Of a stretch of DNA of 64,000 nt, positions 25,933-34,565 are shown piece by piece. The notes under the pieces were generated by a model. That model did not search any database and was not told where the DNA came from. It worked only from the letters and a program-made list of their open reading frames with translations. The stretch comes from DATBDN01 sp036269895 (GTDB lineage: Bacteria; Actinomycetota; Thermoleophilia; Solirubrobacterales; Thermoleophilaceae): assembly GCA_036269895.1 (NCBI GenBank), contig DATBDN010000024.1, forward strand, positions 3,697 to 67,696, read 5' to 3'. A program made the position numbers and the translations under genes. Position 1 is the stretch's first letter. Each line of letters starts with the position of its first letter.

Positions 25933-26820
25933 TCAGGCCCGGGAGACCGCGGGCATCCAGCTGCGCAGCGCGGCCAGGATCGCCCGCGTCGCCGGGGACT
26001 TGTTCAGCGTGTAGTAGTGGATCCCCGGCGCGCCCCTCGCCAGCAGCTCCACCGACTGGAGGGCGGCGTAGGCGACGCCCAGGTCGGCGACCGCGTCCAG
26101 GTCGTCCTTGCGCTCACCGAGCTCGCGCTCGAAGCGGTCGGGGAAGCGCGACTTGCAGAGCTCGGCGATCCGCTTGATCTGCGTGTAGTTCGTCACCGGC
26201 CAGATACCGGGGATGATCGGCACTTCGATGCAGGCCGCGCGCGCCTCGTCGACGAAGTTGAAGTAATCCTGGTTGTCGAAGAAGAGCTGCGTGATCAGGA
26301 AAGTCGCGCCCGTGTCGACCTTGCGCTTCAGATAGCGCAGGTCCTCCTCGAGTGACGGCGCGTCCGGGTGGACCTCGGGGAAGCAGGCGGCGCCGACGCA
26401 GAAGTCGTAGTCGGACTTGATCAGCTCGATCAGCTCGACCGAGTAGTGCAGTCCCTCCGGATGCGCGAGCCACTCGGTCTCGCCGGCCGGCGGGTCACCG
26501 CGCAGGGCCAGCACGTTGTCGATGCCGGCGTCGGCGATCTCGTCGAGCTGCCGGCGCAGCCCGTCGACGGATTGCCCGACCAGCGACAGGTGGGCCATCG
26601 CCTCGATGCCGTAGTCCTGCTTGATCGACTTGACGATCTCGACCGTCTTCTCGCGCGTCGAGCCACCCGCGCCGTACGTCACCGACACGAAGGCCGGCTG
26701 ATCGTCCTTCAGGTCGTCGAGCGCCGCGCGCAGGTTCGCTTCGCCCTCGGGAGTCTTCGGTGGGAAGAACTCGAAGGAGAAGGCCGGCTGGTGCTCATCG
26801 AGGATCTGTTCGATTCGCAT
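25933..26820 (-). CDS. metF: Methylenetetrahydrofolate reductase
   Basis: This 295-residue FAD enzyme reduces 5,10-methylene-THF to 5-methyl-THF for methionine synthesis. Family residues: SFEFFPPKTPEGEANL, FVSVTYGAGGSTREKT, NVLALRGDPP, CVGAACFPEVHPD, FLITQLFFDNQDYFNFV and VPIIPGIWPVTNY. The C-terminal GIHYYTLNKSPAT is also conserved. Length is typical for bacteria. ATG 26820 matches the family start (RIEQIL...FSFEFFPP) and lies inside the end of the upstream unknown gene by 26 nt. Confidence 0.95.
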   Translation of the reverse strand: MRIEQILDEHQPAFSFEFFPPKTPEGEANLRAALDDLKDDQPAFVSVTYGAGGSTREKTVEIVKSIKQDYGIEAMAHLSLVGQSVDGLRRQLDEIADAGIDNVLALRGDPPAGETEWLAHPEGLHYSVELIELIKSDYDFCVGAACFPEVHPDAPSLEEDLRYLKRKVDTGATFLITQLFFDNQDYFNFVDEARAACIEVPIIPGIWPVTNYTQIKRIAELCKSRFPDRFERELGERKDDLDAVADLGVAYAALQSVELLARGAPGIHYYTLNKSPATRAILAALRSWMPAVSRA

Positions 26821-27112
26821 CGCCGTCAGAGTCAAGCAACTCGATGTCGAGGCCGACCGCGACCTGGCGCTTGCCATGCAGGCTGTAGTGGACGTCGACC
26901 GAGTCGTTCTTGCCATAGAAGCCTGCAATCGACAGCGCCATCGAGAGCCAGCGCCAGAAGCCGAGCTTGCCCTCCTTCTCCAGATGCTTGGGGAAGATCA
27001 GGCGGCCGCCCTCGATCACGTAGTCCTGTCCCGGCTTCTGCTGGACGCCGTTCACGAAGACGTCGAACGGCGGCTCGGCGCCGCGTGGCAGCTGGACCGC
27101 GGATCTGGTCAC
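26795..27112 (-). CDS. Unknown small protein upstream of metF
   Basis: A 105-residue product, family not recognised. The first half looks like beta strands (PFDVFVNGVQQKPGQDYVIEGGRLIFPKHL). The middle has an amphipathic stretch (LGFWRWLSMALSIAGFYGKND), and the last part is HYSLHGKRQVAVGLDIELLD. It overlaps metF at its end and the next upstream gene at its start (4-nt overlap), so the three appear to be one translation-coupled unit. Confidence 0.65.
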   Translation of the reverse strand: MTRSAVQLPRGAEPPFDVFVNGVQQKPGQDYVIEGGRLIFPKHLEKEGKLGFWRWLSMALSIAGFYGKNDSVDVHYSLHGKRQVAVGLDIELLDSDGDANRTDPR

Positions 27113-27462
27113 GACCCGAGGCTAGTCACCGTGATCCGCCGGATTGCATCGTATGCCGACTCCCCGTCCGTGCGCTCAACTGGCCTGCGGATCCAACGGC
27201 CGGTGAAGGGGACCGCACTCCCGTCGCCTCGTACGTCGACACCGACGCGCAGGCCGCGCGGGCCACCCAGCTCCAGCCGCGCCGTCACCTGATCCTCGGG
27301 CTCGTAGCGCCGCATCAGGCTGCCGCCGACCACCTCCGCGTCGGCCTCGCCCTGGAGCACATGGCCGCGGCGTTCAAGCGCGGTGAGAGCCGAGTCGAGA
27401 CTGTCGAAGCGCTCGTGCTCGACCGTCCCGCTGATGCGGGTGGTCACCGTGAAGCGCGCCAT
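27109..27462 (-). CDS. Unknown small protein
   Basis: A 117-residue product, family not recognised and without membrane segments. It opens FTVTTRISGTVEHERFDSLDSALTALERRGH and continues with strands VTARLELGGPRGLRVGVDVRG. It is coupled to the 26795-27112 gene by an ATGA-type overlap, so likely co-expressed with metF. Confidence 0.6.
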   Translation of the reverse strand: MARFTVTTRISGTVEHERFDSLDSALTALERRGHVLQGEADAEVVGGSLMRRYEPEDQVTARLELGGPRGLRVGVDVRGDGSAVPFTGRWIRRPVERTDGESAYDAIRRITVTSLGS

Positions 27463-27466
27463 TGCC

Positions 27467-29338
27467 CTAGCGCTTGCGCGCGATGCTGGCGTTCAGCGAG
27501 AGGACGTTGAACGAGGGCCGCTTCGTCCCGTTCGGGCGCACGATCCCCGCGTCGAAGCGGTCGGAGGGATTGTTGACCTTCCACTGGTACACGTATATCC
27601 GCTTGATCCGCTTTGCGTTCGCTTCGGCGAGCCGGAACATGAAGTCCATCGCCTTCCTCGCGCGCGACTCGGACTTCGGCAGCGCCACCTTGCCGTTTTG
27701 CGTGACGAAGCGCACCACCCCGCCGGTCTCGGTCAGCCAGACCGTGCCCTTCACCGTCTGCAGCAGCGCACTGGTGCCGCGCGAGCGGAAGCGATTCGTA
27801 TCCGTGTAGTTGTGCAGGCCCCATAGGCGCGGTCTGCCCTTCGCCCTGACGAGGAACGCGTACGCATAGCGGCGAATGTTCGACGCGTCGAGCAGGTCTG
27901 CCGCCACGATCGTGCAGCCGCGGCAGCTCGCCCGGACCACGTTGTAGTAGGCGGCGGCCAGGTCGGGGCGCTTGCCGGTCGGCTGCGTCGCGCTGTTGGC
28001 CTCGTTCCACGGCGAGATGTCCTTGACCCACGGGTACCTCTTGTGGAAGGCGCGCCACGCCCGCTTGTACTGACCGCTCGATGGGCCCTTGCAGCGCCGG
28101 GACGGGCAGACCTGCCCACGTGTGTGCTCGAACGAGACCAGCGGCCGGATCCCATGCGCGCGCGCGGCCTTCAGCCAGCCGTCCAGCCGCGCCGGCTCGC
28201 TGAAGATCGAGTTCCACGGCGTCACCAGGCGTGCGTAGCGCAGCCGGAGCACGCGGAAGTTCGGATCGTCGAAGGTCGCCGGCTGGTTGTCGGAGATGCC
28301 GATGGCGGGCAGCCTGCCCAGGGTCTTCACCGGCTTGAGCACGACGGTCGCCCTGCGCGTCTGCACGCGCGTGAGCACATCTGTCACGACTACCTGGAGC
28401 CGCAGCCGTGCGTTCTTCAACTTGGCGAGCGAGCGCTTGGCAGCGCGCGTGAAGCGCAGCGTGACCAGCCGGCTGCCGCCATGCGCGAGCGTGGCGCGCG
28501 CCGGCAGCGCGACCGCACGGCCGCCGCGCGAGAGCGTCAAGAACCCCGTGCAGGTGTCCGAGCAGTTCAGCAGCGCGGTGACGCCGGACTTGAGCGCGCC
28601 GGTCAGGCCGAGGTCGTCGGCCGCGACGACGGAGCTCTTGATCGTGTGCGGGACCGGCGGGATGACCAGCGGACAGCCGTTGGGCGTGGAGGCCGGAGTC
28701 GAGGGACAGTTGTCGGCATCGTCGTTCACGCCGTCGCCGTCGCTGTCGGGGACGTTCACCTGCACCGCCGCCGCCGCCGTCGACTGGTTGCCGACCTCGT
28801 CGGTCACGCGAACCCCCACGGTGAAGGCACCGGCGTTCGGGTAGCCGACCACTTGGCTGGTGCCGCCCGCGGTCTCGTAGGTCCCGTCACCGTTGAGGTC
28901 CCACTCGTAGGTGAGGGCGCCGCCGCCAGGATTCGTGTCGGCGGACGCCTGGAAGGTGACGGCCTGGCCACGGGTGATGGTGCTCGATGCCGGACTCAGG
29001 GCCAGGCTTGGCGTGCCGTACGCCGTGACGCTGCCGGTCTGGAGCCCGCCGCCCGTGTCGTGGTAGCCGTAGACACCAGGCGTGTCGAAGAGATGGTTGA
29101 AGGTTGCGCCCGAGCCCCGGAGGCCGGAGTCGAATCCACCCAGCGTGTCGGAGGTGACCGAACGGCCGAGGGGCGACCCGAGCGTGGTCGTCGCCCACGT
29201 CCAGTTGACGGTGGTCCCGATCTTGACCTTGACCGCGGCCGGGTCGTAGCCGCCGTCGTTTACGGTCACGTCGGCGAGCGCGCTCGCGGGCAGCGCGAGC
29301 ACGGCGGCAGCAATGAGTGTGGTCAGGAGCCTGCGCAA
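27467..29338 (-). CDS. Secreted cupredoxin-like / PKD / clan-A glycosidase-like protein
   Basis: This 623-residue protein starts at TTG with GAGGA upstream and has a signal peptide (LLTTLIAAAVLALPASALA). Residues about 24-105 have a cupredoxin fold pattern (GGYDPAAVKVKIGTTVNWTW, then FDTPGVYGYHD), but the usual copper ligands appear largely replaced. A PKD domain follows (about 110-195), then a thrombospondin type 3-like calcium motif DSDGDGVNDDADNCPS. The C-terminal ~250 residues look like a TIM-barrel glycosidase with SPWNEANSA and VWLTETGGV as candidate acid/base and nucleophile Glu. It is likely extracellular; the glycan target is unknown. Confidence 0.75.
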   Translation of the reverse strand: MRRLLTTLIAAAVLALPASALADVTVNDGGYDPAAVKVKIGTTVNWTWATTTLGSPLGRSVTSDTLGGFDSGLRGSGATFNHLFDTPGVYGYHDTGGGLQTGSVTAYGTPSLALSPASSTITRGQAVTFQASADTNPGGGALTYEWDLNGDGTYETAGGTSQVVGYPNAGAFTVGVRVTDEVGNQSTAAAAVQVNVPDSDGDGVNDDADNCPSTPASTPNGCPLVIPPVPHTIKSSVVAADDLGLTGALKSGVTALLNCSDTCTGFLTLSRGGRAVALPARATLAHGGSRLVTLRFTRAAKRSLAKLKNARLRLQVVVTDVLTRVQTRRATVVLKPVKTLGRLPAIGISDNQPATFDDPNFRVLRLRYARLVTPWNSIFSEPARLDGWLKAARAHGIRPLVSFEHTRGQVCPSRRCKGPSSGQYKRAWRAFHKRYPWVKDISPWNEANSATQPTGKRPDLAAAYYNVVRASCRGCTIVAADLLDASNIRRYAYAFLVRAKGRPRLWGLHNYTDTNRFRSRGTSALLQTVKGTVWLTETGGVVRFVTQNGKVALPKSESRARKAMDFMFRLAEANAKRIKRIYVYQWKVNNPSDRFDAGIVRPNGTKRPSFNVLSLNASIARKR

Positions 29339-29383
29339 GAGGAAGTCCTCAAGGTATTGGGTCGGCTGGTCGGCGCCGGGGCT

Positions 29384-30376
29384 TTAGCCGCCGATGGCGG
29401 ACATCGAGCGCGCCGGCTGGCGGAAGCCCGTCTCACCAACGTGGTGCTTGAGCTCCTTCTGCCAGACCGCGTCGCGGATCAGCTTCTCGAGCTCGGCATC
29501 GGACGCCCCCTCACGCAGCGGAGCGCGCAGGTCCGTCTCGTGCAGAGAGAAGAGGCAGGTGCGCAGCTTGCCTTCGGCAGTCAGGCGCACACGGTTGCAG
29601 TCAGCGCAGAACGGCTCGGAGACCGGGTTGATGAAGCCGATCGCGCCGTTGCCGTCGGCGAAGCGGAACATGCGGGCGGTCGCCGACGGCTCCCGCGGCA
29701 GCTCCTCGAGGGGATAGACGGCGTGGATCAGGGCGCGCAGCTCGCGCCCGGTCAGCACCGAATCGGGCGACCACGCGTGGTCGGCGTCGAGCGGCATGAA
29801 CTCGATGAAGCGCACCTGGAACGCGGTCGACCGCGCGAAGTCGGCGAAGCGCAGCGCCTCGTCCTCGGTGAAGCCCCGCATCGCGACCGCGTTGACCTTG
29901 ATCGGATGGACCTCGGGGTGCTCGGCGAGGGCGTCGAGGCCGCGCAGCACCCGCGGCAGCGCGTCGCGTCGCGTCATCTCGAAGAACTTGTCGCGTTGGA
30001 GCGAGTCGATCGAGACGTTCACACGGTCGACGCCCGCCTCGACGAGTGCAGCCGCATCGCGCTCGAGCAGGTAGCCGTTGGTCGTCACCGACAGGTCGCC
30101 CAGGCCGTCGATCGGCGCCAGCATCGAGACCAGCCGCGGAAACTCCCGGCGCACCAGCGGCTCGCCGCCGGTCAGGCGCACGTCGCCGACACCCATCGAC
30201 ACGAACAGGCGGACCAGTCGCTCGACCTCCTCGAAGGTCAGGATCTCGGAGCGCTCGAGCCAGGGCAGTCCATCGGCCGGCATGCAGTACTGGCAGCGGA
30301 AGTTGCAGCGATCCGTCACCGAAACCCGGAGGTCCCCAATCCGCCTGCCGTGCCCGTCGAAAAGCGGCTCGCGCAC
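29384..30376 (-). CDS. moaA: GTP 3',8-cyclase
   Basis: This 330-residue radical SAM enzyme performs the first step of molybdenum cofactor synthesis. The N-terminal cluster motif is CNFRCQYCMP, and TGGEPLVRREF follows. The C-terminal cluster cysteines lie in FCADCNRVRLTAEGKLRTCLF, and the GTP-binding region ends with the required di-glycine (SAIGG). Full length and complete. No other moa/moe gene is in the window. It lies 3 nt downstream of the citrate synthase gene on the same strand, so may share its transcript. Confidence 0.95.
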   Translation of the reverse strand: MREPLFDGHGRRIGDLRVSVTDRCNFRCQYCMPADGLPWLERSEILTFEEVERLVRLFVSMGVGDVRLTGGEPLVRREFPRLVSMLAPIDGLGDLSVTTNGYLLERDAAALVEAGVDRVNVSIDSLQRDKFFEMTRRDALPRVLRGLDALAEHPEVHPIKVNAVAMRGFTEDEALRFADFARSTAFQVRFIEFMPLDADHAWSPDSVLTGRELRALIHAVYPLEELPREPSATARMFRFADGNGAIGFINPVSEPFCADCNRVRLTAEGKLRTCLFSLHETDLRAPLREGASDAELEKLIRDAVWQKELKHHVGETGFRQPARSMSAIGG

Positions 30377-30379
30377 GTA

Positions 30380-31720
30380 TTACCCGCGCTGGTCGATCGG
30401 CGCGTACTCGCGCTCGCGCTGGCCGGTGTAGATCTGGCGCGGGCGCGAGATCTTGCGCTTGTCGTCGGTGATCATCTCAAGCCACTGCGCCATCCAGCCC
30501 GACGTGCGCGGGATCGCGAACATCACGGTGAACATGTCCGTCGGGATGTTGAGCGCCTCGTAGATCAGGCCCGAATAGAAGTCGACATTCGGGTAGAGCT
30601 TGCGCTCGGTGAAGAAATCGTCGTCGAGCGCGCGCTTCTCGAGCTCCACCGCGATCTCGAGCTTCGGGTTCATGCCCATGACCTCGAAGACCTCCTCGAC
30701 GTTCTTCTTGATGATCTTGGCCCGCGGGTCGAAGTTCTTGTAGACCCGGTGGCCGAAGCCCATCAGCTTCTCCTCACGGTTCTTCACGGCCTCGAGGAAG
30801 TCCGGGATGTTCTCGGTGGTCTCGATCTTGTCGAGCATCCGCAGCACCGCCTCGTTGGCGCCGCCGTGCAGCGGCCCATAGAGCGCGGCGATGCCCGCGG
30901 CGCACGCGGAGTAGGGGTCGACTTCCGATGAGCCGACGTCGCGGACTGCGCTGGTCGAGCAGTTCTGCTCATGGTCGGCGTGCAGGATCCACAGCACGTC
31001 GAGCGCGCGCTCCAGACGGGGGTCGGGCTGGTACTTGACCTCCGTCATCCGGTACATCATCGAGAGGAAGTTGCCCGGGTACGAGAGGTCGTTGTCGGGA
31101 TAGACGTACGGCAGGCCGAGGTTGTGCCGGTACGCGAACGCAGCCAGTGTCGGCACCTTCGCGATCAGGCGGATCGTCGCCATCTGGCGCTCTTCCTCGT
31201 CCTTGATGTGCTTGGCACCTGGGTAGAACGTCGAGAGCGCCCCGACCGACGCCTGCAGCATCCCCATCGGATGGGCGTCGTAGCGGAACCCGTCGAGGAA
31301 CTCCTTGACGTTCTCGTGGACGTAGGTGTGGATCGTGATGTGGTGGACCCAGTCGTCGAGCTGCTCGCGTGTCGGCAGTTCGCCGTGAACGAGCAGGTAC
31401 GTGACCTCGAGGTAGGTGGCGTTCTCGCAGAGCTGCTCGATCGGGTAGCCGCGGTATTCGAGGACCCCCGCCTCGCCGTCGATGTAGGTGATCGCCGACC
31501 GGCACGACGCCGTGTTGGTGTACGCCGGGTCGAACGCCATGAGGCCGAAGTCGTCCTCAGTCGTCTTGATCTGCCGCAGGTCCATCGCCTTGACGGTCCC
31601 GTCGGTGATCTCGAGCTCATAGCTCTTGCCGGTCCTGTTGTCGATGACGGAGAGCGTGTCCGCGCCAGAGCCCGAACCGTTCGCTACTGCTACCCCGCCT
31701 TCGGACTGCTGCTCGGCCAT
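30380..31720 (-). CDS. gltA: Citrate synthase
   Basis: This 446-residue enzyme condenses acetyl-CoA and oxaloacetate, entering the TCA cycle. Key segments: YIDGEAGVLEYRGYPIEQL, LHADHEQNCSTSAVR (first catalytic His), GPLHGGANEAVLRML (second His), MGFGHRVYKNFDPRA and VDFYSGLIYEALNIP (Asp region and acetyl-CoA site). The length and N-terminal beta extension (LSVIDNRTGKSYELEITDGTVKAMDL) match the hexameric type II enzyme of Gram-negatives and actinobacteria. Two small membrane protein genes lie just upstream on the same strand. Confidence 0.96.
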   Translation of the reverse strand: MAEQQSEGGVAVANGSGSGADTLSVIDNRTGKSYELEITDGTVKAMDLRQIKTTEDDFGLMAFDPAYTNTASCRSAITYIDGEAGVLEYRGYPIEQLCENATYLEVTYLLVHGELPTREQLDDWVHHITIHTYVHENVKEFLDGFRYDAHPMGMLQASVGALSTFYPGAKHIKDEEERQMATIRLIAKVPTLAAFAYRHNLGLPYVYPDNDLSYPGNFLSMMYRMTEVKYQPDPRLERALDVLWILHADHEQNCSTSAVRDVGSSEVDPYSACAAGIAALYGPLHGGANEAVLRMLDKIETTENIPDFLEAVKNREEKLMGFGHRVYKNFDPRAKIIKKNVEEVFEVMGMNPKLEIAVELEKRALDDDFFTERKLYPNVDFYSGLIYEALNIPTDMFTVMFAIPRTSGWMAQWLEMITDDKRKISRPRQIYTGQREREYAPIDQRG

Positions 31721-31732
31721 GTGTCGCCCTCT

Positions 31733-31972
31733 CTATCCAGATCCCTTGGCCTTCTCCGGCCCATGGCGGAGCCCCTTGCTCTCGCCTGCACCTGTGATAC
31801 CCCCGATCACGGCAGTCCCTATCGCGATAACGGCCAGGACCACGGAGATGGCTATGACGCCACGCATCTGACGGTCGTCGCGCGGGAAGCCTTCGCTGCG
31901 CAGGCCGAGCGCGAACGAGAGGATGAGTGCCCACACGAACAGCAGGACGCCGCCGATCCAGAACGGGTTCAT
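31733..31972 (-). CDS. Small two-helix membrane protein
   Basis: A 79-residue product with two hydrophobic helices (WIGGVLLFVWALILSFALGL and GVIAISVVLAVIAIGTAVIGGI) separated by a charged loop RSEGFPRDDRQM and ending in a basic tail. Family not recognised. It lies 12 nt upstream of citrate synthase and 12 nt downstream of another small membrane protein gene. The tight spacing supports reality. Confidence 0.6.
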   Translation of the reverse strand: MNPFWIGGVLLFVWALILSFALGLRSEGFPRDDRQMRGVIAISVVLAVIAIGTAVIGGITGAGESKGLRHGPEKAKGSG

Positions 31973-31984
31973 TGCAGCGGAACG

Positions 31985-32242
31985 CTACCGAACGCGCGGA
32001 GCCGGGTCCGCCACGGCACGAACGCGCGCAGGCGGTTGCGGCAGCGGCTCGCCGTGAGGCCCCCGGCGTGGGGAGCGCGGCCGGCGCGGCTTCGGGTGCT
32101 TGGGGCCGCCGCCATCGTCCACGTCCAGCGCAGCGTCCTCCGGCGGGACCGGCTCGGCCTTGATGGCCCGCCACACGATCCAGCAGAGAGCAATGATCGG
32201 GATCTTCAGTCCGACCATCAGCCATAGGAACGCCCACGTCAC
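31985..32242 (-). CDS. Small membrane protein with basic proline-rich tail
   Basis: An 85-residue product with one N-terminal helix (WAFLWLMVGLKIPIIALCWIVW), then an acidic patch (EDAALDVDDGGG) and a basic, proline-rich tail. Family not recognised. It heads a run with the 79-residue protein and citrate synthase. Confidence 0.5.
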   Translation of the reverse strand: MTWAFLWLMVGLKIPIIALCWIVWRAIKAEPVPPEDAALDVDDGGGPKHPKPRRPRSPRRGPHGEPLPQPPARVRAVADPAPRVR

Positions 32243-32309
32243 GGTTCGGCCGATGCTACCCCGGACACCGGGCTTTGCAAGACCCTTTCCGTAGCCTCCG
32301 GCTCATGGA

Positions 32310-32470
32310 CCTGCAGCTGGTTCCGCTCAGCCCGGCTGGAAGTGGAGTGAGCACGTCGGCGCCGCTACGGGTGACAAGTGGTGCGAGGTCGAGCACCTTG
32401 GCCTCGTGCTCAGCGGCGGCGCGATGGCCGCGATGGGGACGAGAACGACAGCGGATCGGCGTGTTCGATT
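32310..32470 (+). pseudogene. Remnant of a cupin-domain gene
   Basis: One plus-strand frame encodes SAQPGWKWSEHVGAATGDKW followed by CEVEHLGLVLSGGAMAAM. This is the hallmark start of a small cupin family (PGW.WSEHV...HVGYVLSGRM). The N-terminal part before PGW appears in another frame (MDLQLVPLS from 32305). After AMAAM the likeness continues only in a shifted frame (GDENDSGS), then ends. No complete cupin can be built, so it is called a fragment. The rest of 32243-32534 holds only the ribosome-binding site of the next gene. Confidence 0.45.
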
Positions 32471-32534
32471 ACTTTCGTCGCTACGGCCCGTCTACGGTGC
32501 GAAAACTTCGGACCGGACTCGCAAGGAGATCGCA

Positions 32535-33083
32535 ATGGGCAAGATCGCCGTACACGAATTCATCAGCCTCGACGGGGTCTACGAGAACCCGAGCTGGACG
32601 TTCGACTTTGGCTTCGACCCGAAGATGGGGGAGACGCTCGGCGCCATCACGCAGGGGAGCGACGCGATTCTCCTGGGGCGCCGGACCTACGAGATGTTCT
32701 ATCCCGCCTGGTCGACTCGGACCGCGGACGACGATCCCGGCGCGCCGTTCTTCAACGAGACCGCGAAGTACGTCGTCTCCGGAACAATCGAGGACACGCC
32801 CTGGAACAACACCACGAAGCTCGGGCCATACGACGCGAGCACGATACGGGATCTCAAGGACCGGACCAGCGGCATCTACGTAAGCGGCAGCGGCAGCCTG
32901 GTTCGCGGGATGCTCGCGGACGGGCTGGTCGACGAGCTCCACCTATTCGTCTACCCAATTGCGCTCGGGTCCGGAGAGCGGTTGTTCGCGGACAAGGACG
33001 GCTCGACGAAGCTGAGCCTGCTCCAGACCGACGCCTACGACAACGGCGTCGTCCACGTGGCGTACGGCCCGGCGAGCAGCTAG
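32535..33083 (+). CDS. Dihydrofolate reductase-like (RibD C-terminal) protein
   Basis: A 182-residue single-domain protein of the RibD_C/DHFR-like family. It shows KIAVHEFISLDGVYENPSW at the start, SDAILLGRRTYEMFYPAW (NADPH loop), KYVVSGT, a glycine-rich SGSGSLVRGMLADGLVDELHLFVYPIALGSGERLF and a C-terminal strand. It is probably an NADPH-dependent reductase; many such stand-alone proteins have unknown substrates. The ATG is preceded by AAGGAG with 6 nt spacing. It converges on the PfkB gene with a 4-nt overlap. Confidence 0.87.
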   Translation: MGKIAVHEFISLDGVYENPSWTFDFGFDPKMGETLGAITQGSDAILLGRRTYEMFYPAWSTRTADDDPGAPFFNETAKYVVSGTIEDTPWNNTTKLGPYDASTIRDLKDRTSGIYVSGSGSLVRGMLADGLVDELHLFVYPIALGSGERLFADKDGSTKLSLLQTDAYDNGVVHVAYGPASS

Positions 33084-34006
33084 CTGCGGGCCGCGGCTTC
33101 GAGTGTCGTCATCGAGCGGAACTCCTCGAACCGCTCGTCGATCTCGTCGCGGGTCAGGCGGCGTACACGCTCGGTGCCGAACTCCTCGACGTTGAACGAG
33201 GCCAGCGTCGCGCCGTAGACCATCGCCCGGCGCAGCACGTGCAGGTCCGATGCTGCGTCGGTGCCCTGGGCGTCCAGGTAGCCGAGGAAGCCGCCGGCGA
33301 ACGTGTCGCCCGCGCCAGTGGGGTCGTTGACGGTCTCCAGCGGGTAGGCCGGCAGCGCGAAGAACGAGTCGCCTGCGAACAGCGCGGCGCCGTACTCGCC
33401 CTGCTTGGCCACGATCGTCTTCGGGCCGTGCTCCATCAGGCCACGAGCGGCGCGCACCAGGTTCGGCTCGCGCATGAGCATCCGGATCTCGGCGTCGTTC
33501 AGGAAGATCAGGTCGACGCCGCTGATCGTCTCGAGAAGCGAGTCGCGGGTGGTCTCGATCCACAGGTTCATCGAATCGAGTCCGACCATCTGGGCAGCGG
33601 ACTGCTCGCGCACCTCGCGTTGCAGGTCGGGCTGGATGTTCGCCAGGAAGAGGGTGTCCGCGTCCCTCGACGCGCCTGACAGCTTCGGCTGGAAGTCGCC
33701 GAAGACGTTCAGCTGTGTGTCGTCGGTGTGGGCGACGTTCAGGTCGTACTCGTAGTGCCCGCGCCAGAAGAATGTCTGGCCACCCTGGACGCGCTCGATG
33801 TCATCTGTGTTGACACCGCGTTCTTGCAGGACCGCGTACTCCTCGTCGCCGAAGTCGTCGCCCACCGGCCCCACTACGCGCACGTCGGTGAAGAACGACG
33901 CCGCCAGCGAGAAATGCACCGCCGAGCCACCGAGCATGCGCTCGCGCTGCCCGAACGGGGTCTGCACCGCGTCGAAAGCGATCGAACCGACGACTACAAG
34001 GCTCAT
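33080..34006 (-). CDS. PfkB-family sugar or nucleoside kinase
   Basis: A 308-residue ribokinase-fold protein. The first motif region is RMLGGSAVHFSLAASFF; the second is the ATP/anion-hole motif TVNDPTGAGDTFAGGF with the catalytic Asp. VVGPVGDDFGDEEY and IFLNDAEIRMLM are also typical. The substrate cannot be deduced; a sugar or nucleoside is likely. It follows the AsnC-type regulator by 12 nt, with TAGCCT between, so it may have its own leaderless promoter. Confidence 0.86.
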   Translation of the reverse strand: MSLVVVGSIAFDAVQTPFGQRERMLGGSAVHFSLAASFFTDVRVVGPVGDDFGDEEYAVLQERGVNTDDIERVQGGQTFFWRGHYEYDLNVAHTDDTQLNVFGDFQPKLSGASRDADTLFLANIQPDLQREVREQSAAQMVGLDSMNLWIETTRDSLLETISGVDLIFLNDAEIRMLMREPNLVRAARGLMEHGPKTIVAKQGEYGAALFAGDSFFALPAYPLETVNDPTGAGDTFAGGFLGYLDAQGTDAASDLHVLRRAMVYGATLASFNVEEFGTERVRRLTRDEIDERFEEFRSMTTLEAAARS

Positions 34007-34018
34007 GGGCCGCGCAGG

Positions 34019-34501
34019 CTAGCCGAGCGCAATGCCACGGCGGGGGACGGGAGACGACTGCACGATGGACGTCGTCGTCTGGCCTAGCACGACGAAGTGG
34101 TCGATGACCTCCTCGAGGTGCGTCACGTCGCGCACGTGAGCCTTCATGAAGTAACAGTCGTCACCGGTCACCCGGTGGCACTCGACCACCTCAGGTGTCT
34201 CGCGGGCGAGTTCAGCGACGTTCGCGAGCTGGCCCGGCGCCGGGCGCACGCGGATGACCACCGTGAGTGCGAGCCCGACCGCACGCGGGTCGACGTCGGC
34301 GCGGTACGAGCGGATGACGCCGTCGGCCTCGAGCCGCTGCAGCCGCTCCGCGACGGCGGGCGGTGAGAGGCCGACGCGTCGCCCGAGCTCGGCGATCGTC
34401 AGGCGCGCATCGTCCTGCAACTCGATGAGGATGCGGCGATTCGTCTCATCGGGCTTCGTTTCGCTGCCGTTGCGTCTGAGATCCCGTTGAACCGAAGGCA
34501 T
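34019..34501 (-). CDS. Lrp/AsnC family transcriptional regulator
   Basis: A 160-residue protein with the two Lrp/AsnC domains. The N-terminal winged helix reads NRRILIELQDDARLTIAELGRRVGLSPPAVAERLQRLEADGVI. The C-terminal ligand domain (RAM) has TGDDCYFMKAHVRDVTHLEEVI. It binds DNA and senses amino acids in this family. Divergent from an EamA exporter with 64 nt between, so it likely controls that exporter and itself. ATG 34501 is chosen because the DNA-binding domain starts soon after. Confidence 0.9.
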   Translation of the reverse strand: MPSVQRDLRRNGSETKPDETNRRILIELQDDARLTIAELGRRVGLSPPAVAERLQRLEADGVIRSYRADVDPRAVGLALTVVIRVRPAPGQLANVAELARETPEVVECHRVTGDDCYFMKAHVRDVTHLEEVIDHFVVLGQTTTSIVQSSPVPRRGIALG

Positions 34502-34565
34502 GACACGCAAACTACCGAAGATCGGCCCTGTACGGAAGGCGCGTCGCGCGGCACGGTTCCAGCCG

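Noticed and set aside
28043..30931. 962-codon open frame on the plus strand
   Set aside because: Antisense to three well-supported genes (secreted glycosidase-like, moaA, gltA); no family features.
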